A stretch of 64,000 nucleotides of DNA from positions 25,452,102-25,516,101 of the forward strand of contig OX439132.1 in the NCBI GenBank assembly GCA_949318235.1, read 5' to 3'. Shown one piece after another: positions 28,753 to 40,349 of this stretch. The DNA comes from Ecdyonurus torrentis (taxonomy: Eukaryota > Arthropoda > Insecta > Ephemeroptera > Heptageniidae). The notes below the pieces were generated by a model that was not told the origin of the DNA, did no database searches, and saw only the letters and a program-made list of their open reading frames with translations. The translations under genes were made by a program, and so were the position numbers. Numbering within the stretch: the first letter of the stretch is position 1; each line of letters starts with the position of its first letter.

Positions 28753-29236
28753 AATATATTATGTATTTTTATCATTTAAATTCAGAGCGTGTTTTTCTCA
28801 TAAAAATATCATTATAAAATTTAGTGCAAGCTTGTGAATGTTAAAATATATTATCACAATGAACTGTATTAATTAATGGCTTCAAAATGAAGTCTTACAA
28901 TTCTAAATTAAAATTACTTAATTTATAATAGAGTTGTTTCTTAAATGGAAAATTTATGTAGAATTCACTTTGTAAAAATTTTACTAAAGAGCATACTGAT
29001 CTCCAGAATATATTGTAATATTAGTGATATTATCAATATTTAGTATTATGGTTTAAAAAAAAAAAGTTTTAAAGGCAATGAATAATTGTCCATCCTGTTA
29101 GATACTTCATAAAATTTAAGTGTTTAAGTGTTCTATGTTAAGTGTTTTATTGAACCATGGATTCATATAGACGCAGTAATAATCAGTATAATAATTCTAT
29201 ACAAATTTGTTTTATTTGTTGCAAGTATGAAGTAAC

Positions 29237-29350
29237 TTTTTTTTTTTTTTTTTTTTTTGCTTGCCATATTGTGTTATTGTGCTACACGTATACAGCAATC
29301 CCAGTCCCAGTCAAGACATTGGTCTTATTGACAGGTAAGGACTTTCCACA
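29237..29350 (-). mobile_element. Truncated 3' end of the tRNA-derived SINE
   Basis: The segment starts with a T22 run (the reverse complement of the A tail) followed by GCTTGCCATATTGTGTTAT, then CAATCCCAGTCCCAGTCAAGACA and a stretch ending GGTAAGGACTTTCC. This is the reverse complement of about 49770-49862 with few differences. Homology stops near 29350, so the tRNA-like head is absent, as in ordinary 5'-truncated retrocopies. The pure A tail here differs from the AAATAAA tail of the 49-kb copy. Confidence 0.85.
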
Positions 29351-29638
29351 CAATATCGTACTGTACATAATATCAATTTCAAAGACTTACAACACTTGAC
29401 AAAGGAATCTTAAATTCAATTTTAAAAATGGTATCTTTTTACTTTTCTGTAACTATTAAAATATTTAGCAAAAATCTAAGAAATATGTATTATTTTTATC
29501 TTTTACTTCATTATTATTTATCATGATTCTTTCTAAAACTTCAATTGTATGTTTAACTGTTTCTAGGAACTGCAAACCCACGTACTACAGAAAAAAACAA
29601 TTAAGTAAAATAATGATAAAAAATAGAGTATTATACTT

Positions 29639-29658
29639 TGTGTGTGTGTGTGTGTGTA
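29639..29658 (+). repeat. (TG)n microsatellite
   Basis: A short TG tract of about 20 bp. Confidence 0.9.
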
Positions 29659-29737
29659 TAAGCTGTAAATGTGTTAAAGTAGCCACAAAACGAATGATAT
29701 GAAGTTATACGACAGTAATAACATTTTTTTAGCCTTT

Positions 29738-29985
29738 CTCTCTCTCTCTCTCTCGCACCACGGGGTTATGATCCAAAGAGGTTTACGGCTGTCTGATTTT
29801 ATAGCACAGGCTGTGAGAAGATTGCCTGCTTACTATCTAGATACAGGGTCTCGTTTGTTAGTTTGTGACGTCATAAAAGACGCCATCTTGGAGACTTTGG
29901 TACACTTTATACTGTATATAAATCATAAATCGGATGATTTGACAGCTTTCAAATATGAATTACAAAGGTAATATGAATTTCTTAG
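29738..29985 (+). other. Unrecognised open stretch, weak exon candidate
   Basis: After a short CT tract the sequence becomes GC-richer and stays open on the plus strand through RGLRLSDFIAQAVRRLPAYY, LDTGSRLLVCDVIKDAILET and LTAFKYELQR, ending at CAAAG followed by GTAATA, which could be a splice donor. The composition is less AT-biased than the neighbourhood and the stretch is not low complexity. I recognise no domain, and it also contains a CRE (29865-29872), so it could instead be an unrecognised repeat. Confidence 0.15.
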
Positions 29986-32040
29986 CTGGATGTCTTTTTA
30001 TTCGAATTTATGCGTCATTTTTTTTATTCAATTATGTGTGTGAAATTATGTAAATGAAAGTTTAAATTTTAGAAATAACTTCAATTTAATGTCATAATAC
30101 TTTCATGATATGCAAATTTATAAATATGTATTATATTATTTCAATTTTAATAATTTGATGATATACAAGGAAGAACCTATAAGTACAGACCCCAGTTAGA
30201 GGGTATAAAATACGCTAAGAAATAAAAATAATTGTTAACTTATTATATTTTCATATAAATAATAAGTAAGACCCCCCCCCCCCCCCGCCTTGCAATTAGT
30301 TCAGAGAAATGATTTGAAGCTCTATTATTCATAATAACAATTCAAGTTTTAACCTCAATACCACTATTTTGTAAAAGTATCGTTAAAAAGTGTAAAAGTT
30401 ACTATATATAAAGAATAAACTAATAGTAGTAAAATACAAAATGCATTTATTTAGGTTACGATAAAAGGTTTTCACAAAAAATATGTTTCGAATTTTTCTT
30501 CTGCATCATTAAATTCAATTGACCTTATATTAGGACAATTAAAAATAATAACATCGTAAAAAGTAATCACATAGTTAATCAGCTTACTGTTTTTAGGGGT
30601 AGAAAAAAAAATACTATCTTATATTTCCTAGGACACAAAAAAAGTGCTAGGGGGCTAAAAGCTAGAAAATCTCTTAACTTTGTTTAAGTTTTTTTTCTTC
30701 TACTTCAAGATGGCCAGTTAATAGAGCTTGACAACCATTTATTGTCCATAACTTATTTTATAGACTTCTTCTTCTTTTTTTTAGGGTTAAAGCAAAAAAG
30801 CATTTTGAGAGCTTTTATAAATAATGTAAAATATTCTATTTATGTAGAATAATAATAATAAAAAAAAAAAGAAAAAAAAGTTATTGATTAATAAATTCAA
30901 CATTATTAAACCAACATTATTCAAGAGTATTTTTTTTTTTTTAGGGAAGTAAAAAATTGAAAGAAAAGTTACATGCTATCTACGATTATTAAAAGAAAAT
31001 TTTAAGGACATTATTATTAGGCTTTTTATACAAGATAGGGAAGGGGTAAGTGCAAAATTATTAATAGGTTGTTACTCGAGGAAACAATTAAAGATTTTAC
31101 TAAAAAGCATACATAATAATTTTAGTTTATAAAAAATGCCATTAAAAAAAGTTTTGAAAAACAAACAAATATTTTTTTCCCCATTTCATATCTGTCATTT
31201 CCTCTTAGCTCACTGGTGGTTATTTCTTATTTTTTCTAATTTCACGCTGGACGCTTCCATTTTATTAATAATGACGTCATACTACAAAATCGTGTCGTAG
31301 AGATTTCTGTTTGTTTGCCCGCACTGCAATTTCACGCCTTTTCTATCTTTGTTTGATGTAATGAAAACAGAGATCAAAGTTTTATATTCTCCTAAATATC
31401 AAATTTATGTAATTTATATATTTTTTTAACATAACAAAACTTTAAATATTATTATTTCTATGAATGATTAGTAGTTGGAGTCACTTAAAATATTTGACAA
31501 TCTCATTTAAATAATATATTTAATAACCATAAAGAACTGAAGTAGAAGAAACGTATTACTACTGTATTATACTTCCATAATATGTGTACTCCTTATACGT
31601 ACACGGAAAAAAATTACTACCTATGGCAGGTACAGTACATGAATCCTGTATTTTGCAATAGGTACCGAAATGAAATCTAAATCTTGCAATACATTAGGCT
31701 TATGGAAAAATCGTAAATATGACAACATTGCCGCATAGATTACACAGGCCAAGATATAGAGCGGGTGCGGTGGGTGGCAAAGAATGCATTGAAATGTTGG
31801 CATTGTTGTGCAGGTTTTTCATTTCTTTCGGGTAAATACACTTTAATTTGGAACAGTTAGTTATAAACTACAATACCACTTAATCTAAGTAAGTCACACC
31901 TTTATTGTAGCATATTGCACCTGCATTAGGTATTATTGTAGTATAATAATACAAGTGTTCTAGGTTCTTATATGACTACCTATTACATTTTTAGTATTAA
32001 TGTTTTCCCGTGTACTCAACTACTACTATTTCTTTAAAGC
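29986..32040. other. Unassigned stretch
   Basis: Mostly AT-rich with a poly(C) run. A GC-richer patch at 31620-31860 (AGAGCGGGTGCGGTGGGTGG) and a CRE at 31272-31279 stand outside any repeat that I could delimit. Confidence 0.5.
30272..30286 (+). repeat. Poly(C) tract
   Basis: About 14 C in a row, unusual in this AT-rich DNA; the minus strand is a G-run. Confidence 0.9.
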
Positions 32041-32400
32041 CCTGTCAACTTACTTTTTTATTATTTAGAATACTAGACTGATAATCACCATACCTTAATA
32101 TGCATGAATTAGACACCATCACGTTGATTTTGTATTTATTTTCGTTTATTTTTTTGCAGTTATATCACGTATCTGACGTCACAATGTACCGCCGCCAATC
32201 ACAGTCACCGCTCTGGTCACGTGATAAATTTAAGCCCCTCCCTCAAGTTCTTTACCTCAATCACGACCCCATCGGTACATTGTGACGTCAGATACGTGAT
32301 ATAACCGCAAAAAGGAGAATAAACGAAAATAAATAATTCATGGATATTATGGTAATTATCAATCTAGTATTCTAAATGATAAAAAAGTAAGTTGACAAGG
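32041..32400. mobile_element. 360-bp near-palindromic MITE
   Basis: The outer arm CCTGTCAACTTACTTTTTTAT (32041 on) pairs with its reverse complement ending GTTGACAAGG at 32400, through about 70 bp including AATACTAGA and GATAAT/ATTATC blocks. An inner arm TATATCACGTATCTGACGTC pairs exactly with the segment ending GATACGTGATATA near 32303. Both arms hold TGACGTCA (32174 and 32283). A GC-richer loop lies between about 32192 and 32272. The left flank is TTTAAAG and the right flank ATTACG, so a TTAA target is possible but eroded on the right. Confidence 0.82.
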
Positions 32401-32533
32401 ATTACGTAAATATTATTCAGAATTTACTACTATTGTTTGAACTGTTTGTCTATGTTTTATGTAACTATAACTACATTTTATGAAATATTTTTGCGATACA
32501 AAAGTTAGAGTTATAGTGTTAAGAAGCTTTATT

Positions 32534-32678
32534 TATATTTTTTTTTTTACATATAATGTACATAATTTGATACAAAAAAAAAATTTTAACGGCAACATTA
32601 GTAAAAAAAAAAAAAAAAACTTTTAATGTTACCTGACTAAGAAATTGAAATATAAAAAAAAAAAAAAAAAAAAAAAAA
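32534..32678 (+). repeat. Cluster of homopolymer T and A tracts
   Basis: A T-run near 32539-32548 is followed by A-runs at about 32574-32582, 32604-32621 and 32655-32678. The opposing T and A runs could fold on themselves. Confidence 0.85.
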
Positions 32679-33239
32679 GTATAAAACTTAAAACCCTGCA
32701 GCTCATTCATTACAGCTTTCCAAGCTACATTAAATTTTTTTCCCTTTACCTGTTATATAAGCTTTATTAATTAAAAATATAAAATCTTCAAATTAAGTTA
32801 TGAAGTGTCACATTTTTATAATAAAAATAATTCATGTTCCTTTTGAGCTAAATTTTGTTCTCTTAATGTAAAATTTTAGTACTATTATAGTTATCCGCAG
32901 GGATTGAGAAGATAATAAAATATTTTTCATTGTGAAATCTTACCTTCACGTATATAACAAATTTGCAATGAAGATAGATGAGGCTTTAATTTTATCTAAA
33001 TTATATAGAAGATGTTAGAATTTTAGTAGGTATTGTAAGAGTTCCAGGTTTAAATAAAAATCTTATTATATTCACAAAAGCAGATTCTATGTGTATGTAA
33101 CAGTTCGATAGGAAACGTGTTCACGACGTGTGTTTAGAAAATGTACAATCCTTACAAGTTTCTGTAACCAATTTCAATTTTCTTTTTAACTTTTACTATT
33201 CCTTTATGATTTCAAACACCTGACATTATTTAGATTTTG

Positions 33240-33269
33240 TGGGGGGTGGGGGGGGTGGGGGGGGGAGGG
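33240..33269 (+). repeat. G-rich run, G-quadruplex motif
   Basis: Four G-runs of 6, 8, 10 and 3 bases separated by single T or A bases form a strong quadruplex consensus on the plus strand, isolated in AT-rich DNA. Confidence 0.8.
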
Positions 33270-33421
33270 TAGGATAATGTAATTTTAAATGTAAAACAGA
33301 GAAGTTGTCACTTACATTACAAGAGGAAGCAAAAATGTTCAAAATACAGTAAGTGGGGAAAAAATGTTAAGTATAAGAAAAGACAAGAAAAAAAAAAGAA
33401 AAAAAAACTTCAGTACTGTTG

Positions 33422-33426
<5 letters not shown>

Positions 33427-33480
<54 letters not shown>
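33427..33480 (+). repeat. (GA)n microsatellite
   Basis: A GA tract of about 54 bp. Confidence 0.97.
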
Positions 33481-33482
<2 letters not shown>

Positions 33483-33791
33483 AACAACGTCTTTCGTTTT
33501 GAGTAATGTTCTTTACGTTTCTCTAGTTTCATTGTTAACTTAAGTGTGGATAATTCAAAACAGATGAACAAATTTTGTATTGTCTCTGGTTGTGTTTTAA
33601 TATATTCAAGCACTGCAACTCAAATAGGCTTCGTGACGTCAATACCCAGGTTTTTGATCATGTTAAAAAAATATATATCCTTTTTTTTTTTTTTAGACCT
33701 GATTGCTATACAAGGAAAAATAAGAAGAAAAAATTATGGTTAAAAATGTTTGTCTTGTTGGCTGTGAAGGAAATGTGAAGATATACTACAT

Positions 33792-33796
<5 letters not shown>

Positions 33797-33865
<69 letters not shown>
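33797..33865 (+). repeat. (CT)n microsatellite
   Basis: A pure CT tract of about 68 bp, complementary in sense to the GA tract 320 bp upstream. Confidence 0.98.
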
Positions 33866-33867
<2 letters not shown>

Positions 33868-33993
33868 GCTTTGCTTGTTTGTTCTATCCATAATAATGTA
33901 ATTGACATATTTTCAAATTAAAAAAGACTAGATTATTATGTTTTTAAATATTTTGAAATATCAAATTTTTGATTGCATATGAAGAATAATTCA

Positions 33994-34284
33994 TTAAAGG
34001 CGTAGAACACGTTGAACAAAATAAAAAACACCTAACATACCTGAAAATCAACGTTGATTTGGCTGGGATAATTGATTTCTAATTTATTTTCCATTCTCAA
34101 CAAACAACGACTCGCCTGGTCTACGCGCGAGTAAATGAAGTGAGCTGTGACGTCATTATCCACATACGCTTTTTATGAATGGAAAATAAATTATAAATCA
34201 ATGACCCCGGTTAAATCAACGTTGATATTCAGGTTTGTTAGGATATTAGATAATTTTTTTGTTCAAGGTGTTCTATGCCTTTAA
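33994..34284. mobile_element. Hairpin MITE family B, copy 2
   Basis: TTAA at 33994-33997 and 34281-34284 flank ends AGGCGTAGAACACGTTGAAC and GTTCAAGGTGTTCTATGCCT. The arms match the 26.1-kb copy, but part of the left inner arm is lost and no TGACGTCA remains there, while the right arm keeps one (34148-34155). The loop is TCTACGCGCGAGTAAATG. Confidence 0.9.
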
Positions 34285-34561
34285 TAATACATTCAAAATT
34301 GTTATGTTTACTCTCTTTCCTTTTTGTTTGTTATTTATCATAGAAATCAGTACACAGAGACTGACATGAGCAACGCCCACTTTTGATGATCCTTTGACCT
34401 CTTCTGTGAAGTGCAAACCTTTAATAATATTCACCTTTTAGCGGCTTGTCGAAACTACACTACCGGGGGAGAGAGAGAATATTATTCAAAAAGTTTAACT
34501 TTGAAACTTGAGCAGTTTATGGTCCAGTCTATCTCTTAATCAAGAGTCTCTGTATAAAGCT

Positions 34562-34562
<1 letters not shown>

Positions 34563-34600
<38 letters not shown>
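34563..34600 (+). repeat. (GA)n microsatellite
   Basis: A pure GA tract of about 37 bp. Confidence 0.97.
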
Positions 34601-34602
<2 letters not shown>

Positions 34603-35227
34603 AGTAACCATTAACTATACCACCTGAAAAGCTAGAGCTATTAGTATGTTTACAATTTCCACAAAACAACTAGCAGCTAAAAAGTTTCAAACTAAAAACT
34701 ATTTATCCAGATCATGTTTAATATTATCATTATTTTTTCCATTCCTTTTATATAAGTGCTTTTCTTTATATTGTACGAGTTGATATTTTTATCGAAAGGG
34801 TCACTTGAAAATCTCTAATAAGGATTTATTATTTTTATATTCCCCTGATAGGCATAAATTTTACAGAAAATAATTACTATTCTTCAATGCAACCAAAAGA
34901 AGTATCAATATAAACTTAAGTTAATGATACTTTTATATTGACAATTTGCATTGAGCTGTTGGTGTTAGTTACAATGTGGTCAATCCTACGTTTTGTTAAT
35001 AAGTATTCGATTGTATTGTATATATATTTTTGTTTTTGACGAATGGACTCGATTATATATAGAAATTAACGAAGTAAACTTTTAGTCCGTGGAATCTCAA
35101 CGTAAGTTTGGAAGGGTTTGGAAGTCTTTTGCAGCAGTAAAAAAATAAATACAAGTAAATAAGTAAAGGTCTTATTTTGTTTAAAATGAATTTCACCACG
35201 TATAGAGTATCTTTCCAGTTCAACAGG

Positions 35228-35228
<1 letters not shown>

Positions 35229-35266
<38 letters not shown>
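35229..35266 (+). repeat. Poly(T) tract
   Basis: A run of 38 T with no recognised element attached; it may be the tail of a minus-strand retrocopy whose body I do not recognise. Confidence 0.95.
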
Positions 35267-35269
<3 letters not shown>

Positions 35270-35908
35270 TATATAAAAATTTAAGCTATAGAGCTTAAAA
35301 AAGTAGTAATAATAAAGAAAAATACATTTTAAACGTAAAATATAGTATATTATTATTCTTGCTATTTTATTTATTAATTGTTTATATCTATCGTTTCATT
35401 GTATATGCAAAATAAGAATAAATAAAAAAAAAATTAGCAAGAGTAGGTCATACAAGTATAATTAAAAAAAATAATTTTATTGGCTTGGTTGAAGTATTCA
35501 AATCATTATCTTGTTCAAACTATGAAATAACAAATTTCTAACTGTGTTATTATAAATTATTGTACAAAATATACAAAAGGCATTTTGTATTAACACAAAA
35601 TTGTAAACATTAAATTTGCATAAATAGAAATTAACAAAAGACTTTAAAAATTAACAGAGAAATGAAAACAGAAATAACTGGCTAAATTTCCGTAGTTTTG
35701 TTTACATTTTACAAATAATACACAATTTTATCTGTAAAACAAAAGGGTGAAAATTTCATTCAAACAAAATTTTTGATGCTTTCTATTTTAGTTTTAACCA
35801 AAAATTAAATAATATTAAAACATTTACATTAAAAGTTAAAATTTATTTGTTAAAAGTTTGTATTCTAAGCATAGAAATGCAGTATATAGAAATTCTCTAT
35901 TTATTATT

Positions 35909-35930
35909 AAAAAAAAAAAAAAAAAAAAAA
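35909..35930 (+). repeat. Poly(A) tract
   Basis: A run of about 22 A. Confidence 0.93.
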
Positions 35931-36773
35931 GTGAAAAAATTAAAAATAATGGGATTGCTGCAGAGAATATTTAATTTTCTCTGTTCATAAAACGTATTAT
36001 ACCAGTAGAAAAATATTCATAATTGTAATTAACTTATTTTTATTGCAAGTAATTTTGTAATATTTGATCATCAAACTTAACATTCAAAAGTTTCGTAAAA
36101 TTATAAGAAATGTTTTTTTTTTTTTTTTTATTGACCCACGCAGTTTATGGAGATAAAACAAGCATTGGTCTGGTCATTTTTACAAATTATGTAAAATAAT
36201 TCAAATTAATTGAAACGAAGGTTTTAAGTAGTCGTAAAGCAGAAGTATAATGAAAGTATAGCTTTTAAAATTAAATAAAGCATGTAAATTTAACTGACAA
36301 ATAATAAGGAAAGAAAATATAGTTTACATAAAAATAAAAGAAATAATTGAACGTGTAAATGCTCTGACTATTGCATATTGTTAAATAAAAAAAGTCCGAG
36401 GACCATGTAATTGGGTTTGTACCTTTATTGTCCTCTTAATAACAACAATTTATGAGTATTATTAATATGCGTTCATATCAACATCTTTTTCTTTGTTTAA
36501 CTGAAAAAAAAACTTGCCTTAAATGTTACGTTAAAAATTAAGATGAATTTAAGGAGGTTTCAGAATAAAGTGTCATATTATTCACATTTCTCAGTGGTGA
36601 TAGCAAACAAATGATCACGTATTGATGTTTTAGCAGTGGGGTCATATCAAATAATTTAGATCTGTGTTTTTGAACTCAATATGGTGACTTATATAATTTT
36701 GTGTGTACACATTAATAATAATTATTCAAAAAATTAGATTGTTGCGTTTCCATCGTAAAGCACAACCATGTCG

Positions 36774-36939
36774 TATAGGGTGGTTTATTTTCATTCATGT
36801 TATAGTCGGTGCCATATGTGAGTGCTAAATAACATGGGCCAGTATAGGAAAATGACTGATTAATAAGAGCAACGTTATTCATTACTGAAGAAGAGCATCG
36901 AAAAGCATTCAGAATGACGTCATGCGCACGCACCCTATA
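36774..36939 (+). mobile_element. MITE family E, short form
   Basis: The ends TATAGGGTGG and GCACCCTATA are inverted repeats, compatible with a TA target duplication (36774-36775 and 36938-36939). The blocks GTGCTAAATAACATGGGCCA and GAGCATCGAAAAGCATTCAG match the 59.7-kb copy almost base for base, but about 160 bp of the centre is absent. TGACGTCA is at 36915-36922. The overlapping minus-strand open frame is incidental. Confidence 0.87.
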
Positions 36940-37904
36940 ATAATCACTAAACCGAACAGTTTTTTTTTAAAATTACATTACATTACATACGTTTCAATTT
37001 TATTCTATACATATTAACTTTTCTATGTTTGATTACATTGAGGGTATTTGGACATTTCTGATGCTAAATAAATAATTAAAAGCTATAAATAATAATTCCA
37101 CCTCATGATACAACGATGACATAATATTATACAGTCCTAAAACAATTTTGAATCATTTACAAGATTGTATGGTGGAAATAGCGAATGAGTTTCATGTGTG
37201 TCATATGTTTGCGTAAAGTCACGTGCGAGACTGAATGCCCATGCAGCAAGCAACCTCTTGTGTTCGTGTGCATGTGTGTGTGTGTGTGACTCAAAATGAA
37301 AGCGTGACTCGTTCACTATGTGCTCTCTGCAAACACGTAAAGACTTTCATCTAACCGCTAACATACACTTCATTTCAATATATATTTTGCTTACTTTAGC
37401 ATCACTTTAAGGGTTAGCGTCACATATATGATACTATCATTATTATACTATTTTATATTATTTTTTTAGCTTTACGATGGAAATAATGAGGTTACACTCT
37501 GCGCCTTTTTTTATGTGACTTGAGTGTAATATAATACTTTTAATATAGAGTGCTATGAACTATAGTGTTAAAATTAAATCTAATTTAACCTTATATACAC
37601 ACATGAAATATCTGACCTCCATACAAAAATATGTTGATTAATAAGCCGAAATTTGTTCATTTATTACAGTCTTAAAATGTAAAAAAACAATGAATATTTC
37701 AATATCATGCAACATGCTAATATTATTCACCAATTAAGGATAGCTATGAAATAATAATAAAAAAACTAATTTTTTTTTTATTATTTAAGCTTAAAATACA
37801 TCCACCATCAATGTAAAAAAAAAAAATAAAAAAAAATTACATTTCTAATAATTTTGAACAAAGGAGACTGATTTCCGGCTTTAAAGCATAAAATATATTA
37901 TAGA

Positions 37905-38430
37905 GTGAGCTCTTTATATTTAGTTTTCATTGATACTCAAAGATCACGACTTAAAAAGATATATTTCTATTTCAATAAAAGGCACACAAAATGCTTAAAA
38001 ATCGGAAACACTATAAAATGTAGAATCAAAATACTTGACAAGTTTTTAAGATTGGTCCAGCTTTGGCATGAGTCTTGCCTGACAACACTGTAGTATTCAA
38101 ATCCCTTAAATATGCAGCCCAGAGCATGGGACATACTGGTTAGGTATATATTGCATAAAATAATCTCTGACTCGGAGAGTTGAAAAGAGACAAACCACAG
38201 AGATCTCGTATTCACGTACATTTGACGGAATGTCGGAGTTCTCTCTAAAGTTATTGAAAATTCCGACGTCGGGTAAAAGAGAGAGAAAAGAGAGGTTTGT
38301 TGAAATCGTCGTGTGTTTTTTTTCATTTCCATGAATGCTTTTTCCAAGCCAACGCGCTCGTCGCCCTTTTTTTTTTTTGCATGCTTAGATTGCGAGTGAG
38401 AGGTCTGTTCTCTCTCTTGCTCTCTCTTCT
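37905..38430. other. GC-richer non-repetitive patch, function unknown
   Basis: This stretch is noticeably richer in G/C than its surroundings (for example GCCCAGAGCATGGGACA, CCGACGTCGGG and CCAACGCGCTCGTCGCCC) and holds a 126-codon minus-strand open frame (37967-38347) without recognisable domain. It ends in a CT-rich segment. It might be an unrecognised repeat, a regulatory region or a transcript end; nothing decides between these. Confidence 0.2.
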
Positions 38431-38858
38431 CTATAAACGTATACCTTTCGAATTGAAGTCTTTAAACAAACATAAAAAAAGAAGAAGTTTTACCCATGAC
38501 TTATTCCTCAATCATGAAAAACAAAATATTATTTTTATACTTTTTGTTGACATATTTTTCTATTAAATTTGTCTTATGCACACGTAACCTACTTGTTAAA
38601 ATAATATTTTTACTTTATTATTTCTATTATTAGAAAAATTATTTGTTTTTTATTATATTATGTTATGGTATAAAATAAGTTTTTTGTTCAGATGTAAGTT
38701 TTCATTACATTTATAGAAGTTTTTTTTAATATGCAAATTAAAGATTTATCATATAATATGCAGAGAGAGAGAAAGAAAGAGAATTTTTCCTGTGCGGCCA
38801 CAATGTCTAATTTCAGTTGCAAAAAGTAATTACAGTTGAATATTACTTTGTCCTATTA

Positions 38859-38891
38859 CTCTCTCTCTCTCTCTCTCTGTCTCTCTCTGTC

Positions 38892-38941
<50 letters not shown>
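38859..38941 (+). repeat. (CT)n microsatellite with GTCT variants
   Basis: A CT tract of about 82 bp in which the left part has regularly spaced TGTC variants (period about 10 bp), suggesting expansion of an already mutated unit. Confidence 0.96.
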
Positions 38942-38946
<5 letters not shown>

Positions 38947-39690
38947 TTCAATACTTTAATTTATATCTTCTTCTAATACGTTTTTATTTTTTTAAACAAA
39001 TTTCACATTATGATAATGCACCGTTCGATTAATTTCTAAACTTTAATTAAAAATTGATTGAAAATGCAATCAATTTGTATATCTCTCCTCACACTTCATT
39101 ATAATTCTTAGAAGAAGATTTATGATATACAGAATACAGTAATGTTATATTATACGATAGTAAATCCTATAATTATACTTCTTAACATTATGGGCTTTAT
39201 AACTAATTAATTATTAGTATTAATTACTTTTTGCCACGAGTTTATTTAGAGATTAACAATTGATAAATACCCACTAATATGTATGGTTTTGAACAATGTT
39301 ATTTTATGCTATAAATCGAGTTGAATACAATGTATGTACTTGATACAAAGAAAAGTTAGTGTAAGTGTATATAAGGTAGCAAGTTTAAAGACATGGGTTA
39401 AAGACTTCTTGTTACACCTGGTGAGCGTTTCTTGATTACCTCATACAATCTGAACTTACACACACATACACACACTTTATTCTTTCAAGATACACTGGTA
39501 AAATAATTACTTTTATATAATCTATACTATTAATTTACTTGCATCGTTTGATAATTCTCAATCAGTTAAATTTATCGATTTTTGTGTGAATTATTCAAAG
39601 TTTGGTCTCGGTTCAATTTAATTTTAATTCATTATGTGATGTTTTGATAAATCAGTAGGTACTTTTATACAACTGATTTATTTTCCTTTT

Positions 39691-39693
39691 ACT

Positions 39694-39725
<32 letters not shown>

Positions 39726-39733
39726 GATGTTGT
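39691..39733 (+). repeat. (GTT)n trinucleotide repeat
   Basis: About ten GTT units, then GATGTT. It is the longest trinucleotide tract in the window. Confidence 0.93.
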
Positions 39734-39895
39734 CATTAGCTTAAAACATGTAAAAGTGTATCCTTATGATATAAGTAATTATTTTTTTCGAACCTCAGTG
39801 CAAAAGTCTCTTAAAAAACACTGATTGTAAGAAGATGGTGCTGCAATAGTAATGGACTGAAAGGACAGTCTGAGCGGTAATACTTCTCTATCTTC

Positions 39896-39966
39896 ACGTG
39901 TATATACACATATACACGTATATATACACGTATATACACGTATATACACGTATATACACGTATACA
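39896..39966 (+). repeat. Minisatellite of ACGTATATAC-type unit
   Basis: Tandem decamers of the form CACGTATATA are repeated about six or seven times with small variants. The unit is nearly palindromic, so the tract can form cruciform or slipped structures. Confidence 0.9.
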
Positions 39967-40097
39967 TACACACACATAAATATTACACATTACACGTATA
40001 TGTGGGTGGGTGTATAGGCAAAGAGTGTACTGTTCTCAGAGACAAATCAGCGTTTTTCTTTGACATAACAGAAATTAAAACCATTAATTCTAGGTAT

Positions 40098-40349
40098 ATT
40101 ATTAGTAGGGACTGGATTTTCAGTTGCAAATGTCTGCTTGCGCCTGCAAAAACAGCAGTTACTTTTCCTGCTGCACAACTTATTATCATTTTGCAAAATG
40201 TTTCCTATCTACCTGTAATTTACCTTAAAATACCTGGAATGAACCAAAATTTATAAATATTTAGTAAATTGTTGTGCGGTACGAGTAGCAACCAAACTTG
40301 CAGGCGCAAGCAGACATTTGCAACTGAAAATCCGGTCCCTAATTATTAG
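40098..40349. mobile_element. hAT-like MITE with perfect 8-bp target duplication
   Basis: The element proper is 40106-40341. It starts TAGGGACTGGATTTTCAGTT and ends with the near reverse complement AACTGAAAATCCGGTCCCTA. The inverted arms continue inward through TGTCTGCTTGCGCCTGCAA and its exact complement, about 43 bp in all. The flanks are the identical octamer ATTATTAG (40098-40105 and 40342-40349). An 8-bp duplication with TAGGG-type ends is characteristic of the hAT superfamily; at 236 bp and without an ORF it is a non-autonomous derivative. It is the cleanest insertion in the window. Confidence 0.93.

Larger units (their letters stand above)
34601..36773. other. AT-rich stretch without recognised gene
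   Basis: Apart from the homopolymer tracts listed, I see no coding or repeat structure here. Confidence 0.6.
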
